Shown: positions 35,540 to 48,076 of the stretch, in pieces
Layout: each line of letters starts with the position of its first letter
Position numbering within the stretch: the stretch's first letter is position 1
Assembly (NCBI GenBank): GCA_003988855.1
Contig: QYAI01000115.1
Coordinates: 106,456-170,455, forward strand
DNA: 64,000 bases
Direction: 5' to 3'
Source of the DNA: Arachnopeziza araneosa
Taxonomy: Eukaryota > Ascomycota > Leotiomycetes > Helotiales > Arachnopezizaceae
The notes under the pieces: generated by a model
What the model was told of the DNA's origin: nothing
What the model saw: only the letters and a program-made list of their open reading frames with translations
Database searches by the model: none
Program-made: the position numbers and the translations under genes

Positions 35540-38500
35540 GCAGGGAGAGAAGAGAAGGATGGATTCTTGTATATGTGAAGTTTGAATTGAAAAGTTCGAA
35601 TAGGTTCGACAATAAGCTGTAGATGCGGCTCCAATACCAAAAATAAATATTATATTATTGCTTTCGGAAATATCACATCTAGGATATCTTGTCCTTGAAT
35701 AAGATCACTCACGAACATTCTAGACTCCAAGCGCAACGTTCTTTGAAGTTTTCAATCAATGCAGGCTCTGGATGAATATTGAACGTCAATAAATGAGTCA
35801 TTGTGTACAGTGAGCTCTCATTTTATCTCGATGGATCAACTTATACTGTGGTGAGAGTTATTGGTTGAGTAACATCGAGCAGCAATATTGTGTCTCGTGG
35901 GGTTCCAGTAAGAGATTCGAAGATGTATCTACGGCTAGACTGTTTCGACTTCCCTATGTAATTATCAAATGACTGAAGATCTTAGAGAAAGAAGGAGTCT
36001 AGACTAAGAACAGAGGTAATATAATGTTTGGTAGAAAGGTGAGCATTTTTCATGTGATGTTGCATTGATAAAACAGGCAAGTTATCCACATTCCGGAGAA
36101 ATGACAAACCAATAAATGGTAAATGATGCTCTTGAATCTCTAAGAAAACTCTGAGATTGCGAAAGCGTGTTCAACGGCGAGAGATACTCTCGGGTGGCAG
36201 CCACTTTATGAAAGAGATTATTGTCGGGACACCTTAGATGAAGTGTGCCGTCAGAACTGTTCCAGGACGCGTGCGCAAAGGTACGGACTTCCACACGAAA
36301 GACTGTACTAGCAAAATTGAAGCTCATCTTTCATCACCTGAATACTGTAACTAAGGAGTCGGGTTCCAGCCTGTGAAAAGTATCTACAGCTCGCACTTTC
36401 GAGCCTCTGATTCATAGTCAAAATAACAACATTGGTTGTCTCAACATGAGATCAAGTAACGTACAGCTAACGTATACGCGGATGCTGTTTTAGGTTTTGA
36501 AATTGCCGCAAGAGGTTAGGCAACGGAAGATTCCAAATAGAAGGCTGTGGAACATCGATCGTTCTGGTACTAGTTTCGTCGAAAGCTCCACAATAAAACT
36601 AGTGTACGGCTCGAAGCCTACAGCTGAGCAAGACAGCATTATTCAGAAGCTCAATGAATAATCGATTGATTCCATAGAAAGACCAATTTTATAATTCGAC
36701 AGTTGCGAGGCTGTGAGCAGCATCAAATACTCACCTCTGCTGTTCCTGATTGGCTGCTAACATCGTCGTCTTCACATTGTGAATATATTCCACACGATCT
36801 ACCCTCGAACAAATGCGCACTGTAGGCCCTTCCAGCCCTACCTTTCGTTTAAAAAAATGATAGAACTTGCACGGCTCTAATCTGCGTGGGGTAATTCCTA
36901 AGCAGATTATGTGCTTTTCTTGTCGCCACCAACTACATTCATGACGTCGCAATAACAGCCGGGGCTTCAACTACCAATTGGCAAACCGAGAACATGGCCG
37001 AACGGCACTACTGCCGCAGCCCTGAAAGTTTGTAGTCAAGTACCAAGATATGTATCATCATTAGATCATGACTTTCTTGGAACGTGAGCTTGATGACGGT
37101 TGGAGTAATCTGCGAGCGATTGTTGGTTTTCAATCGAAGGGTTCTAGAATCAATCGATTCCTGAGCTGCTAAGGGGGAGAGTGACGCGTCTTGAACTCTT
37201 GGCTTCAGTGGCTATGAGGCTCGGCGTCAAGAGCCAAGCTAGAGCAATTTGTACCGACAGCATTGGCAGCTGAGCGCTTGAGCATCTTGTGAGGAGATAT
37301 AGCTTACGCAAGCCAAGACGTGACAGAAGTGCAATTATATGCCTGGACAGTTGGCATTGTCACCGCACGAGCTCCAAAACGGAAATGCGAGCAGTGGTAA
37401 ATTGACCGGGAGGTCTCGTTCTTGTGGTCCGTCTCTTCGTAATCGAGAAGATGGATGAAGATCTCAAGTCGAAGCACGACGAGAGGAAAGCCTTAGTCCT
37501 GATAGGAGATTGAGGAGGTAAATAGTATCACAGTTGAGGAATCGTCATTTCAAAAAGTACAGTGAGTACTATGTAACACAGAGAAAGAAACTCCGAGGAG
37601 ACTTTATTGTCCGGAGGCACGGGACTGGCTGCAGGACCCAACTCGAGCGCTTGACGAGCCGATCGAAGCACGGCAGTTCTGTGAGTGCCGCAACGGCTTT
37701 TTCACTTGATGGCCGCAGGAAAAAACCCTGATATTAGCAAGAGTGAACAGAATGATTTGAGAGGAAATGGAGAACGAGGGAATTATCGTCTTTTTCGAGC
37801 AAACCCAGCGAGTCCAAAATGCGGAGAAAGGTCTTGGAGCTGACTCAGAATTGTGCAAAGGTTATGCACGGAAATCCAAGAACATGGGACCGAAGCCGGG
37901 CGGCATAGCGCCACATCTGCGGGAGTTCTCCCCTGAATGGCTGGTGATGCATGCCTCGGGCTTCACAGACGGCCGATTCTCCGCGATCAGATATCAGGAG
38001 ATCGATTGTAGCCGGCATTCGGCCTTGATGCTTGCCTTCATCTCCTGAGAAGAGTCTTGTTTGGTGATGGTGAGGCATTTATGGACGAATTGGTGCGGAC
38101 GAAGTCGGAAACTTATATTATTATGGGCGGAGAATGGTCGGAGATAGGGTCCTGGCCGGCGGAATTTGTGAACAGGTGCCATCAGACAGCCGCGGGGTTA
38201 GTAATGCAAAAGAATTGTGATATCCCCGAATCGGGCGGAGAGATTCGATTCCCGCTCCGGCTGCATGGAGAAGAAAAAGGCTTGGAGCGTAGCGTACTGT
38301 AGCTTATCGACCTCATGATCATGGTCGCAAGGGTCAGCATCTTTCCAGAAGTCTCATAGAAGGGAGCCCTTCAGGTCGCTGGACTTTCTGCAAGTGATCG
38401 ACCACGCTGCTCTCTGACTTTTTACTCCGATCTTTTTCATTTTTGGACTTGCCCATTGTGGTAGTTGTTGCCGATTTGAGGCGAGTTGATTAGCCACTGA

Positions 38501-39837
38501 CCTCATGCATCACGGCATTCATCGTGCGAGGGTTTTGAGTGCCTCGAAGAGTCCAGAGCCTCAAGTGATCGCTCGTGAGGCCACGACAGCCGAGATGATT
38601 GCCTGCACACCTTCAGATGGGGACAAGGGGTACCACGATGAACAAGCTGTGCAAGATGTGTGTATCTGATCGACCGTCGCATAGATGGAGTGAGATTCCT
38701 CTCATCTTCGCAAACGAACACGGCCACTTCTGGGCATGTAGTCAGTCCTCATCCGAGGAGTCGGCTCAGCATAACCTAGCGAGATCAGGACCGCAATACC
38801 CGCCCCAAGCAGCGGACTTGGTCCGTCATGACGGCGGAAGGCCAGGCGATGCATGCTTCAGGGTCTTGAGGGTGGCCAAAGACCAGTTTGCCATTCTCAG
38901 ATCTACTGGGTCTCAGATGGAGCCTGAGGATTACAGACCAGAGCCGTTTGATTTCCAACTCAAAGATGGGATGGAAAAGATTTTCCAAACCATTGTGATT
39001 ATGAGAAATCCGAGAGTCATACTTCGTACATGAACGAAGGTCCTCAAGAAGTGGCTGATTCGGTAGTTTGGCGCACGTTTTTTGACATACAGTCAGCCAA
39101 GTGTTGCTGACAATTCGTCTTGGTTGGCCGACTGGCTTGGGAAGAAGATTATGAGGCGTCAAAGACATTTTGGACCAGCAAATGATTCCAGGATGCCTGT
39201 AGTTAATGATTTGAGGCCGGCCGATATCTGACTGTGCGTTGGACAGCTCACCTAGCCATCCATTTTAACGAGAGGTACATTAGTTTCAAAGCTCAATCAA
39301 TAATCGGATTGCATTGGGGATGCCTTCAAGAGGGCATCTACCCTGAGGGTTGAAGATGTGGCGTGAGAGACGGCAATGTGCAGCGCCACATACATCACGA
39401 GGCTGATGTCTGGAGAAATGGATGCTTAGAGTTGCCCACGATGGTGAGGTCTAAAATAAACATGGAGCGTCGTGATGTGTTGGACGGATAGGCCGTAATA
39501 CATGCCCAACAAGGTCCCAATCCGCCCAAGTCCCCAGGGCGCGGAACGAGAGATTCTAATCAAACAACGCGAATAATGGGGCCAGGATCCAGGATGCCGC
39601 AGCGCCAGTTAGAAAATTCCGTTTCGACGCAAGATGGACTGTAGCGCGGGCAAGTTTTATGCAACTGCGGACGCTTTCCCCGGCCACCGTAATAGCGGAC
39701 TAACCCATCCCCAGTGTTCTCCCTCTCGCACTTGCTGACGTCCGACCCGAGAAGCACACACCTCACCATTTCACATCGTGCACCCCTGCCTCCCTACTTG
39801 GAGCTCCATAGCTCTCGTTCCTTCAGACATAAAGGCC
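35540..39837. other. 4.3-kb intergenic region, no convincing gene
   Basis: AT-rich to about 37.4 kb, then more balanced. Two plus-strand frames, 37767-38048 (93 aa) and 38599-39033 (144 aa, with coding-like text EPEDYRPEPFDFQLKDGMEK), could be relics or exons of an unrecognised gene. Neither has a recognisable motif, partner exon or promoter. Confidence 0.35.
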
Positions 39838-40098
39838 ATGTCAGGCTCCGCACCCGACTTTCTTACTTATAATGGACTTCCACTTGCACTCCCACTCGAC
39901 TTGAGAGAAGAATCTTACAATACTCTTCCTACCTCGTCATCTCCTCGCCCATCTCCTCGCCCATCTCCTCAACTCCAAACATTCCTCGATTCCGTTCTGT
40001 TCATCTCACGTCAACCTTCACTCCCCCACAGCTCGGCCGTTCCCAAACCCCGACGGCCATCACGCAAAGTCCGAGGATACTATAAACCAAAACATTAG
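39838..40098 (+). CDS. Possible small Pro-rich protein or upstream ORF
   Basis: An 86-codon frame from ATG 39838 (GCCATGTCAGG, good context) ends 170 bp before the Zn2Cys6 start. It contains three SPRP-type repeats near the middle and ends basic (RRPSRKVRGYYKPKH). It may be a real small protein or an upstream ORF in the leader of the regulator's transcript, which would reduce its translation. No homology is recognised. Confidence 0.3.
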   Translation: MSGSAPDFLTYNGLPLALPLDLREESYNTLPTSSSPRPSPRPSPQLQTFLDSVLFISRQPSLPHSSAVPKPRRPSRKVRGYYKPKH

Positions 40099-40267
40099 CA
40101 GCGTTGGAGTACTCTCCCGGACTTAACGTAGCACCGCCTTGCTGAATAAGTCTATGAATCAGCACATTACCACTGGTCCCTCACTGGAGTTCTAGCTTCA
40201 TTCTTCATAATCAATATTATTCTTTGAGCACTTTCGGCTTCTCCCAGAGGCAAGCCCAAATTTCACC

Positions 40268-41508
40268 ATGTCGTCCAGTCCACCCTCGGAAGATTCCAAG
40301 TCGTACCTCGCCAGAAAAAGCTCCAAGGTCACGAAACCTACCCTCAGTCGCACATCCAAGCGAACCATCTCTACGCAGGAACACTCGCCTACCATAGATG
40401 GAAGGCACAAGAGAGTATGGAAAGCATGCGAACGCTGCCGTATGAAGAAGACCAAGGTATGCACATTAACTCGTAATAACTCCACCCTTCTAATCAGACT
40501 TTGACAGTGTGATGGAGAATCTCCCTGTAAACGGTGCAAAGATGACGGATTGCTATGTCAAGCTGGCACAAGGCGGAAGACGGAGTACAAGCAAGCTCCA
40601 AAGGGGTCAGTAGTGCTACCGCATCTGGATTTGCCACTCGCTAACCCTTTCCCAGATACGCCGAAGTCTTGGAGAGTTCCCAATTCGCCTTGACCAACAC
40701 GGTCCAAAAGTTGTACAAGATGCTTCGTAGTGGAGAGACTTGGGACTTTGGTGAACCAGATTTGAATGAGCGTGGGGAGGTGGTCATACATGACATTGTT
40801 AAGAAGCTTGGTGCTGTACGACAACCATCCGACCTACCACAGTCTTTCCCACAAAATGAAGAGGAACTAGAGGAGTTATCAAAACAGTTATATGAGGCGA
40901 ACAAGTCCATCTCGCCAGATGAGAATGATAACTCGAGAAAGCACTCTCACGACTCGTCGCCCTCGAGCCCGCCCACTCTGAAGCGTGAAGAGAGAGCGAG
41001 CAGTACGGATTCAGACGGATCACTCCAGGAACCACAATACTTTGGCGCACCTTGGAATCAACAGAATGCATTACCTGGATCACAACAGCCTTCTCCCTTC
41101 GTTGTGGCTCCAGCCATAAGCACATCACGCACCTCCTTCGATTCCAATCCCACATCAATCAATACCCCCAGTCCCATCTTCGACACTTTCAGTCCAGACT
41201 CACCCATGATGTTCGACGTCGACTCACCATTCAACGCGTGGGCCTCATTAGATGGAGAATTCTTGACGCAGACCCACCCTTTGAGCGAGACATCGCAGTT
41301 TCTAGAAGGGTCAAGAAAGCAATTGGTGCCGAACGTGCAGCAGTTTGCACAATTCTCACGACAGGGTTTTATCCCCGAGATGGTGAGAGGCATGCAGATA
41401 TCTGCTGGTGCAACTTTTCAGGGAGACGGAACCATCAGACCGAGCCAGATGAATGCCAGCTCCACCTTTGACACGATGGATTACATGCAGACGAGCGGCT
41501 TCAATTAA
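40268..41508 (+). CDS. Zn2Cys6 (Gal4-type) transcription factor
   Basis: Three exons (40268-40456, 40508-40605, 40656-41508) join to 379 aa. Introns of 51 and 50 nt start GTATGC and GTCAGT and end CAG. Both introns interrupt or flank the DNA-binding domain. Residues 54-80 give the exact C-x2-C-x6-C-x5-C-x2-C-x6-C zinc cluster, preceded by basic DGRHKRVWKACERC. A conserved stretch follows (YAEVLESSQFALTNTVQKLY; GEVVIHDIVKKLG), then a disordered Ser/Pro-rich tail. No fungal_trans middle-homology domain is seen, so it belongs to the short Zn2Cys6 class. It should act in the nucleus. Target genes cannot be told from context, since its neighbours are intergenic. Confidence 0.92.
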
Positions 41509-42773
41509 TACGCTGGCACTGCATGAATTCCGCACCGCTTGAGCGGTGTGGGGATACACATTCGGATCCAGAGGATCGTTGAAGTTTTGTAGGCACGTGA
41601 TGTATGGGAGGCAGCACTCTTTCGAAGTTAGCGTCACGATTCCCCGTTCCGTTATGACTTAATCATTTAATCTTCTTGTGTAAGATACTGTCGCTGCGCG
41701 CCGGGGTTGTGGCCCAGGTGGCTAGTCTGATTGATGGTTTGGAGTTTAAAGAATGGGCTTTGGCATCTGCGGTTTGGCGTTGGGGTTGAAGTGAAGGCAA
41801 AGTTGGAATGATGATATGACGTATTAGTACTTGGATAATGAAAGAGAATGTTCCGTTCCATTCTTCCTTGGATGATTACCCCCTAAACGGGAGTTTGTGA
41901 ATATCTACGTGTGGCTCTCTTGAAGAATCAATCGCTTCAGGGATTGGCCGCGTCGCACCTGGAGGTGGGCAGAACCCTGATATTGTACGTACTGTACGTC
42001 CAGCACTTGGAGATGCGGCAATTAGACTTCAATGACTTTATTTTCTACGACGCGCCGTGAATCAATCCCCGAGGTGTCAACAGCTTCTAAACGAGACGAC
42101 CTGTCGGCGTTCTAGAGGTTCTGTCGCCATTCCGCACCGGAACGGAAACGGGACCCGTCGAACATAAGTAGGCTCCGGTTTAAGTAATCCCCACGCAGCA
42201 TGGAGGTCTTGATCAGGCAGGGGAAGGGTGAATTACTGATTACACGCGCCAAATGTGGCTTCATTGGTGGAGCTTAATTAATTCTAGCATGCGTCAGTGG
42301 CCTCGGCAGTCAGTCAGTTTGAAGGGAAGTTACCCATAGGCCTCTTGGAGCGAGGGCAACGGAATCAACTTGGCAGGATGCACGGAGTTTGACTCTACGC
42401 TGCATCTGAGGGCATGGAGTTAGGGAGAGGAGGAGGAGGAGGATTGATCCAACATCCAGCAGGACGGGATGAACTGATTGCGGATGAAGGTCTAAGACAG
42501 AACCCAAGCCAGAATTTGCACGAGAGGTCGGGAGCATCTGGCTCGCCGTAGCAAGCTACCTCCAGTACGTACACACGCGCGGACGAAAAGAAACGGCCCT
42601 CTTCTCGAGCGTGCGTGGGTGCGTGGGCCCTGTGGCGCACGCAACAGTGTCTCCTCTTGGCATCGGATACGAGTATTCCAGACGTATTCGGATCGCACTC
42701 GCTACTTGATTCAGAAAGAGTCTCGCACGATGAGCCCTCAACCGTATTCTTGTTCTGGCATTGCGTGGGCACG
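41509..42773. other. Intergenic, no gene seen
   Basis: The 3' flank of the Zn2Cys6 gene. The minus-strand frame 42395-43006 is open for 203 codons but has repeat-like, uneven composition (PPPPP, SSSS) and is opposed by other frames. Confidence 0.35.
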
Positions 42774-43100
42774 ATGGCGCAGCAAACCACTGCAATTCCA
42801 CTCTCCTCTCGAGACAGCAAATCAGATCCTGATATCAACCCACCAGGCAGCCGCCTTCCACCCAAACGGCCGCCCAACAGCGCCGACGATCCAAAGAGTG
42901 AAAGAGGAAAAAAGCCAAGGGCACCAGAAGAGCCCTCGACGGATTCAGGAGGACCCCACGTCCGGCCGCATAGTGAAGCCAGAGGATTTGCTAGGTCGGA
43001 TAACAAGCAAGTTTTGGCGCCGAGCGGGAGATTCCAGGGCGCTCCTCACTGGACCAGGAGTGCGAGAGGCTGGACCGCGCCGTACGATGGCTGTAGATAG
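42774..43100 (+). CDS. Low-confidence disordered small protein
   Basis: A 108-codon frame from MAQQTTAIPLSSRDSKSDPD is rich in Pro, Ser, Lys and Arg, with KSERGKKPRAPEEPS. The start context is CACGATGGC. The composition resembles a disordered N-terminus more than noise, but there is no motif, no following exon that I could join, and opposing open frames exist. Confidence 0.22.
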   Translation: MAQQTTAIPLSSRDSKSDPDINPPGSRLPPKRPPNSADDPKSERGKKPRAPEEPSTDSGGPHVRPHSEARGFARSDNKQVLAPSGRFQGAPHWTRSARGWTAPYDGCR

Positions 43101-46100
43101 GCACCATAGTCAGCGCTGTGGCTTGTCGGCTTGCAGCACACGCCGAGTCGTTTATTCCCCTGTACGTACAACCCCTCTCTGCGATTCGGGCTCTCGTTTG
43201 GCCAAAACGTCCACTGTGCCGCATGGCTCACCATGACAACGGGATGAGGACTGATCTCGTGCTGGTCGGATCATGGACCGAGAGATCTGAGAGAGGGAGC
43301 AGAGTGGCCACGCAAGTGCACGCTGGGAGGACGAGTAGATAAGCTTTTCGCTTCCAACTTTTTCTCGGGAGATAAGTAGATCCTTCAACTCGCGCTCCCT
43401 CCTGTGGGTTTACATAGCGAGTGTGGTGTATTCCATCTCGTGTCAATATGCCAAAAAAACGTAGCATGGACTCTACGTCATATCTTGAACAGCACATCCC
43501 TCCTCAGCTTCAAGTATGAACTAGTGAGCATTGCTTTTGGGACTCCCTACGGCTTGAAAGTATGGTAATAAGGGTTAACTTCGGCCTTTCTCTCTCTCGG
43601 TGCATTTTGTTGAGGTACTCTAAGCTAATTGCATTATTGTGATCTTCCACCTTCAAGAGTGGGAGTCCAGCTGCTACTTGTAGAGCAAATGATAACTTCC
43701 ACTGATGGTTAAAGTATGGTACCTCGGCATCATCTTGCACGACACTGGTGGTTGTCGCTGCATTTGGGCAATGGTCTATCCAGTCACCAGTGTACAGGAA
43801 GTACTCGGCTGAATAAGGAGATATTTGAGGTGGTGGCGACGACGTTGGAATAGTCTTATACGCCGGATGCATTAAGCGCCGATGTGAGTAATGCAGCCGC
43901 ATACCTTAGGCTAGTAGCCTGATCCAGATGGGGTTGTCCAAAGGGTCCTTTGCGGGGTCAGTGTGGAGAAGTCACTGCAGAGTCATCGGACTTGATGGGT
44001 GAAGGGGGGGTACTCCGAGTCAGTCGCAGTGCTATATACGATGATTGCAGATAAGGTTTGAGATGGCATTCGAAGGAGGTCGCATCGCTGCAAAGTCTAT
44101 CTTGAGACGAATCGGTCGTGGCAAAAGGGGCGGTACTTGCTAGATTCGTACTCGTTTACCGATCCGCAGGAGGGAGACCACTTCCATGCTGCAATCAAGC
44201 AATCAAGCAATCAAGCATTCTCATTCAGATTATATGCTCAATCGAGCCATTAAACGGACTGCATGATATACTTCCATGATAATCCATTGTGTACAAACTG
44301 CCAACGTTAAGTGATCAATCCGAGGTAGCTTCAATGTGCGCTCCCAACTCTCATTCACTAACAAACCCCATCCCCCCCAAACATAGCTCTCAAGAACCTA
44401 AAATCCCACCATATTCAGTCGTAGAATCAAGACTCGAGTCATGCGTGTCAATCTCCCACAAAAGCAAATTGACAGTGCTGACTCTCCCCACCGACGCACG
44501 ATACCGACCTCATACCTCGTCCAAGGCCCACGACCACGCTCCCACCACCGTCCCTCGTCCAGCACGGCAGGTCTGGCGACGGCCAACCGTGAGCCTCCGA
44601 GCGGCCAGTCAGTCCCCCAGACCGATGGCGGCAGGTCCTGCGAGCGTCTGAGAAGTGCATGGCGGCTGGGGGCTGCCGTTGGGCGATACTTGGTCCATAT
44701 CGTACCACTTGGTCTCGATATCAAGGACATGAGCCGCCTCCACGCTGAGTTCGACTCGACCCAGACTGCTTCCGTGGCTCGCTCCATCTGTGCTGGGCTG
44801 ACGTGCTCGACTGCTTGTAATCGCTTTTGAAATCCAGGCGGCTGGGTCGTGCGCTCTCCTAGAATACTCATGGACTTGGATATCGGACTATTTTAGCTCC
44901 GTGTCGATGGTAGCTTGGGATTAGTGAACGTGGAGCTTCTTTGCTGCTTTTCCTTCAGTGTATCTATCTCTCTTTGTGGGCTCTATAGGGCTTTTTGGTA
45001 TTACTATAAGTTTTCCGGGGTTTGATGGACTGTTTATCCTGCTATAAAATTGACATGCAAGGTGACATGCAAGATGATATTAAAGAGGACATTAAAGATG
45101 ACATTAAAGATGACATTCAAGATAACATTTAAGATAACATTAACTTTCGTTGCCCGTTCTTAGACGCCCAAAGGAAACTCCACACGGTTTAGAGTCTCAA
45201 GGTTCTTCTTGTTAACCGTAGTTCAATTGCTGGATAACTTTCAACGAGATGCTACTTAAGCCATATCTAGTAACAAGCATTGAAACCATCCTGATCTCAA
45301 GTCCAAGAACAAGTGCCGTTTTCTGATTAGTGATCCACATACTTCTCGTCGACAGCTCTCACGCTTCCCAGGTAATCCAAGATCCACTGAATCTCCCTGT
45401 TAACCTGCATTCGGGGAATCCAGGGCTCGAGTCACTCCACTCCGGCAGTTCCTCCGCTGGGCTCGGGAGTTTCACGGCCAAGTCAGGCCCGGTAACCACC
45501 CAGGTGAGAGAGCGCCCCTTCCCGAGCGGTGCGCGTCCCCCCGAAGCGATGCATCTCGGCCGCGCGGACTCAGCTTCGGGACCGAGGGCAGCCGACAGAT
45601 GGAAGCGGAAGCGAGACTGCTCAGGGGAGGGCTCGCTTAGGAGGATTCACCGATCAACAAAACGAGATGTCCAGGCAGCCAGAAGAGGTAGTACACTCAC
45701 GCGCAAATGAATTGATTCCTAGCGCCAATGCACTAGTCAATCTTGAATTAAATCAAGCCCTCAAGGGCAGCTCCACGAGCTAAAAGATAAGTACGGCTCC
45801 GGAGGCCCTGGATACCATGGCGCCGGCCAAATAATCAGCATGTCCAAGGTCACAAGTACTTGATTATTAATCTCTCACGAACACGTGGGGATGGTAGCAA
45901 AGTCTCCACGGAGGTGGAAGAATCGCCACACACAAGAACGGAACCCGAAAAGCCGATTTTGGGATCCCCTCGCTGCAAGAGCAATGGTATTGTTCAAACC
46001 GTGCATAAGAGTTTTGCAGGGAAAAGTTGAGGTTTGGAGAGATGTAATTTCTCGCCATGGAATAGGCGTTGGCTTTAGAAATTAAAGATTGAATGAGTGA

Positions 46101-46263
46101 CTGCGAGGTCTAGTTTCTACTGTTCCCACACACACTCAACCTTCATAATCTAATCAATTTGCGTTTGCCGTGTTGATTTCCCAACAGCCCATTTCTTAAC
46201 TTCAAGTCCCCTTGCCATAACCATTCACCACCACTACGACTTCCCACCGTCATCCACACCTGT
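43101..46263. other. Intergenic, with one 12-bp minisatellite
   Basis: No supported gene. A minus-strand 130-codon frame at 43510-43902 contains coding-like text (NHQWKLSFALQVAAGLPLLK) but no known motif. Frames at 44.3-44.9 kb run on both strands. Confidence 0.35.
45051..45143. repeat. 12-bp minisatellite, about 7.7 units
   Basis: Units in register: TGACATGCAAGG, TGACATGCAAGA, TGATATTAAAGA, GGACATTAAAGA, TGACATTAAAGA, TGACATTCAAGA, TAACATTTAAGA and TAACATTAAC. The changes accumulate from one end to the other. The period is a multiple of three, but one frame hits TAA. Confidence 0.9.
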
Positions 46264-46628
46264 CTACTCGCAGAACGGCGACCCGTTTATCTCCACGCAC
46301 TGATTAGCACAGCATGCCTCAGCAATCAGCTGTCCGGTAACTGTGCAGGTAATCTATCAATCGAGTCAGGAAACAGATTCAAAAAAAACCTCCACCTGGA
46401 CCGCGCCTATAACGACGTGGAAGATTCTGCAGCTTTAAGTGATGAGAGAAGACGTACAATTGCAGGGCTGTTTCCGCAATTAAGTCCTCCGCCGCAGCCA
46501 GCGACGCCAGGAGTGCATTCTTGCCTCTTGTTCAAGCCGGCATCGTCGAACCAGGCAACGGGAACGGCGTTTGCTGCGATCAAGGTGGCGCTGAGAGCTA
46601 TGCTGAGAATGGAGAGTGTAAACTTCAT
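46264..46628 (-). CDS. Small secreted 8-cysteine protein (effector-like)
   Basis: Two exons (46628-46458, 46353-46264) join to 86 aa. The 104-nt intron runs GTACGT...GATAG. Residues 1-21 form a signal peptide. The following LNKR is a Kex2-type cleavage site after residue 35, leaving a mature peptide of about 51 aa starting QECTPGVAGC. It carries eight cysteines, four in each exon: EC, GC, NC, then TC, ACC, QC, FC. Even cysteine number, small size, secretion and Kex2 processing fit an apoplastic effector or antimicrobial-type peptide. The second exon ends VEINGSPFCE. No named family is recognised. A TATA box lies 110 bp upstream. Confidence 0.78.
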
Positions 46629-46737
46629 GTTGATATGTTGGAGGATTGGTACAAGTAATGGAGTAGTGATCTTTATTCAAGTGTGGATATCTTGTGTGGA
46701 AAATGAGTTGTGGAGCGATTTAGAGGACATTGTCTTG

Positions 46738-46746
46738 TATTTATAA
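46738..46746 (-). promoter_or_regulatory. TATA box of the 8-cysteine gene
   Basis: Minus-strand TTATAAATA stands about 110 bp upstream of the ATG at 46628. Confidence 0.55.
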
Positions 46747-48076
46747 CTTTTAGGTAGGCTATTATGTCAATTTCATCTTTGTACCACTACATTTAGTAGT
46801 GCTAGGCAGAAGTTTTGAGAATGCAAAGCCTCTCGCGAATACCCGATATCTAGTCTCCGTCTACAAGCAATCCTCCATGCACCTTCCCTAGCCCCAAAAT
46901 TCTGTTTCGAGTTTGTACGCCACGACTAATCAAGGCCGGGGAACACATTCACAGAGGAATCATCCTCTCACCTGAAAACTTCTCCATAGCCCTCACTGCC
47001 TCGTGTCAGATAGATGCTATTGATGTTATGGTACAATCGCGTCTGACTAGACTGCCTCGACCATAGCCTCACCGGCCACTCAACACTCTGGAGACGTACA
47101 TGCAGCCTTGCTTGAGCTGAAAGTTCTATAGCTGGGGAAGTACGTGAGGTCTGGAGCCACAGCACCAAACGGCTTATCCCGTGAAATCTTCGGGGGATCG
47201 GTTTGTATCTAGAAGAATCAGGAATCTGACGTGCATTGCCGATTCCGTTTCTCCTCGAGGATTTTGTCCGCCACTATTCGTCGATGGATCTGAGTCAGAA
47301 TCCAGAGGATGAGATTTAATCTCAAAGTATGAAGATCCTCACGTCACGTGTTGAACGTCGTGGATATCCGAACCTGAGTGTAGGTCAAACACACGTCATC
47401 TGAATGCCGAGCCTTGCAAAAACCTGGGCAGATCTGAGATCTGATTACGAACTTCGATAAATTATAGGACGTCTCGGCGGAGCTTATTTGCTGAGTAAAA
47501 AGGTCAAAGAACGTAACTGTATGTAAGAGATGGCTGACGAAGAGTCAGTAGCTTGATGTTGGTGTTGGTGATCGATGTTCAAATTTTGGACAGCAATATT
47601 TTAAGTAGGCCACAAATGGAGAAACCACTCTCAGGCAATTTAAGAATAGAAAGCGATCAAAAAAAGGTTGACTTTCAGGACCGTGAAATAAAGTTCCACA
47701 TTAATCATCTGGGGTCAATAGGCAACGCATCAGTCTACTCCTTACTTGAAGAGTTCTGCTGATTCCTTCGGGTCAGTAGAGTTTCATTGTCTCAGCTCCG
47801 AGCCTCCTGGCTTATAAGGAGCATAAACGAAAATGAAATGAAAGCGCGATTATTTTTGCGAACAAATCAATGGTGGCACAAGGGAAGGAATCTGGTTGCA
47901 ACCGTAAATTTGTCATCCAAGCCTAGTAAAGAGCGCGCGGTGCGATCCAGCGCTACCCAGCTCCCAACCCTCCTCGCATGCCGACTTTGTTCGTATGCTA
48001 CGCCAACACAATGCCATCCTGCCTCCGCACTCGCAACGCCTACTGACGGAAACGAAGGCTAGATACAGGCCGCACC
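46747..48076. other. Intergenic, no gene seen
   Basis: Only short frames without protein character. It contains a CACGTCACGTGTTGAACGTC cluster of ACGT cores near 47340-47360. Confidence 0.35.

Noticed and set aside
42395..43006. 203-codon minus-strand frame
   Set aside because: Uneven composition, no motif, and overlapped by opposing frames in GC-rich DNA.
44289..44871. Overlapping plus- and minus-strand frames of 120-157 codons
   Set aside because: Both strands are open because the DNA is stop-poor, and neither shows a motif.
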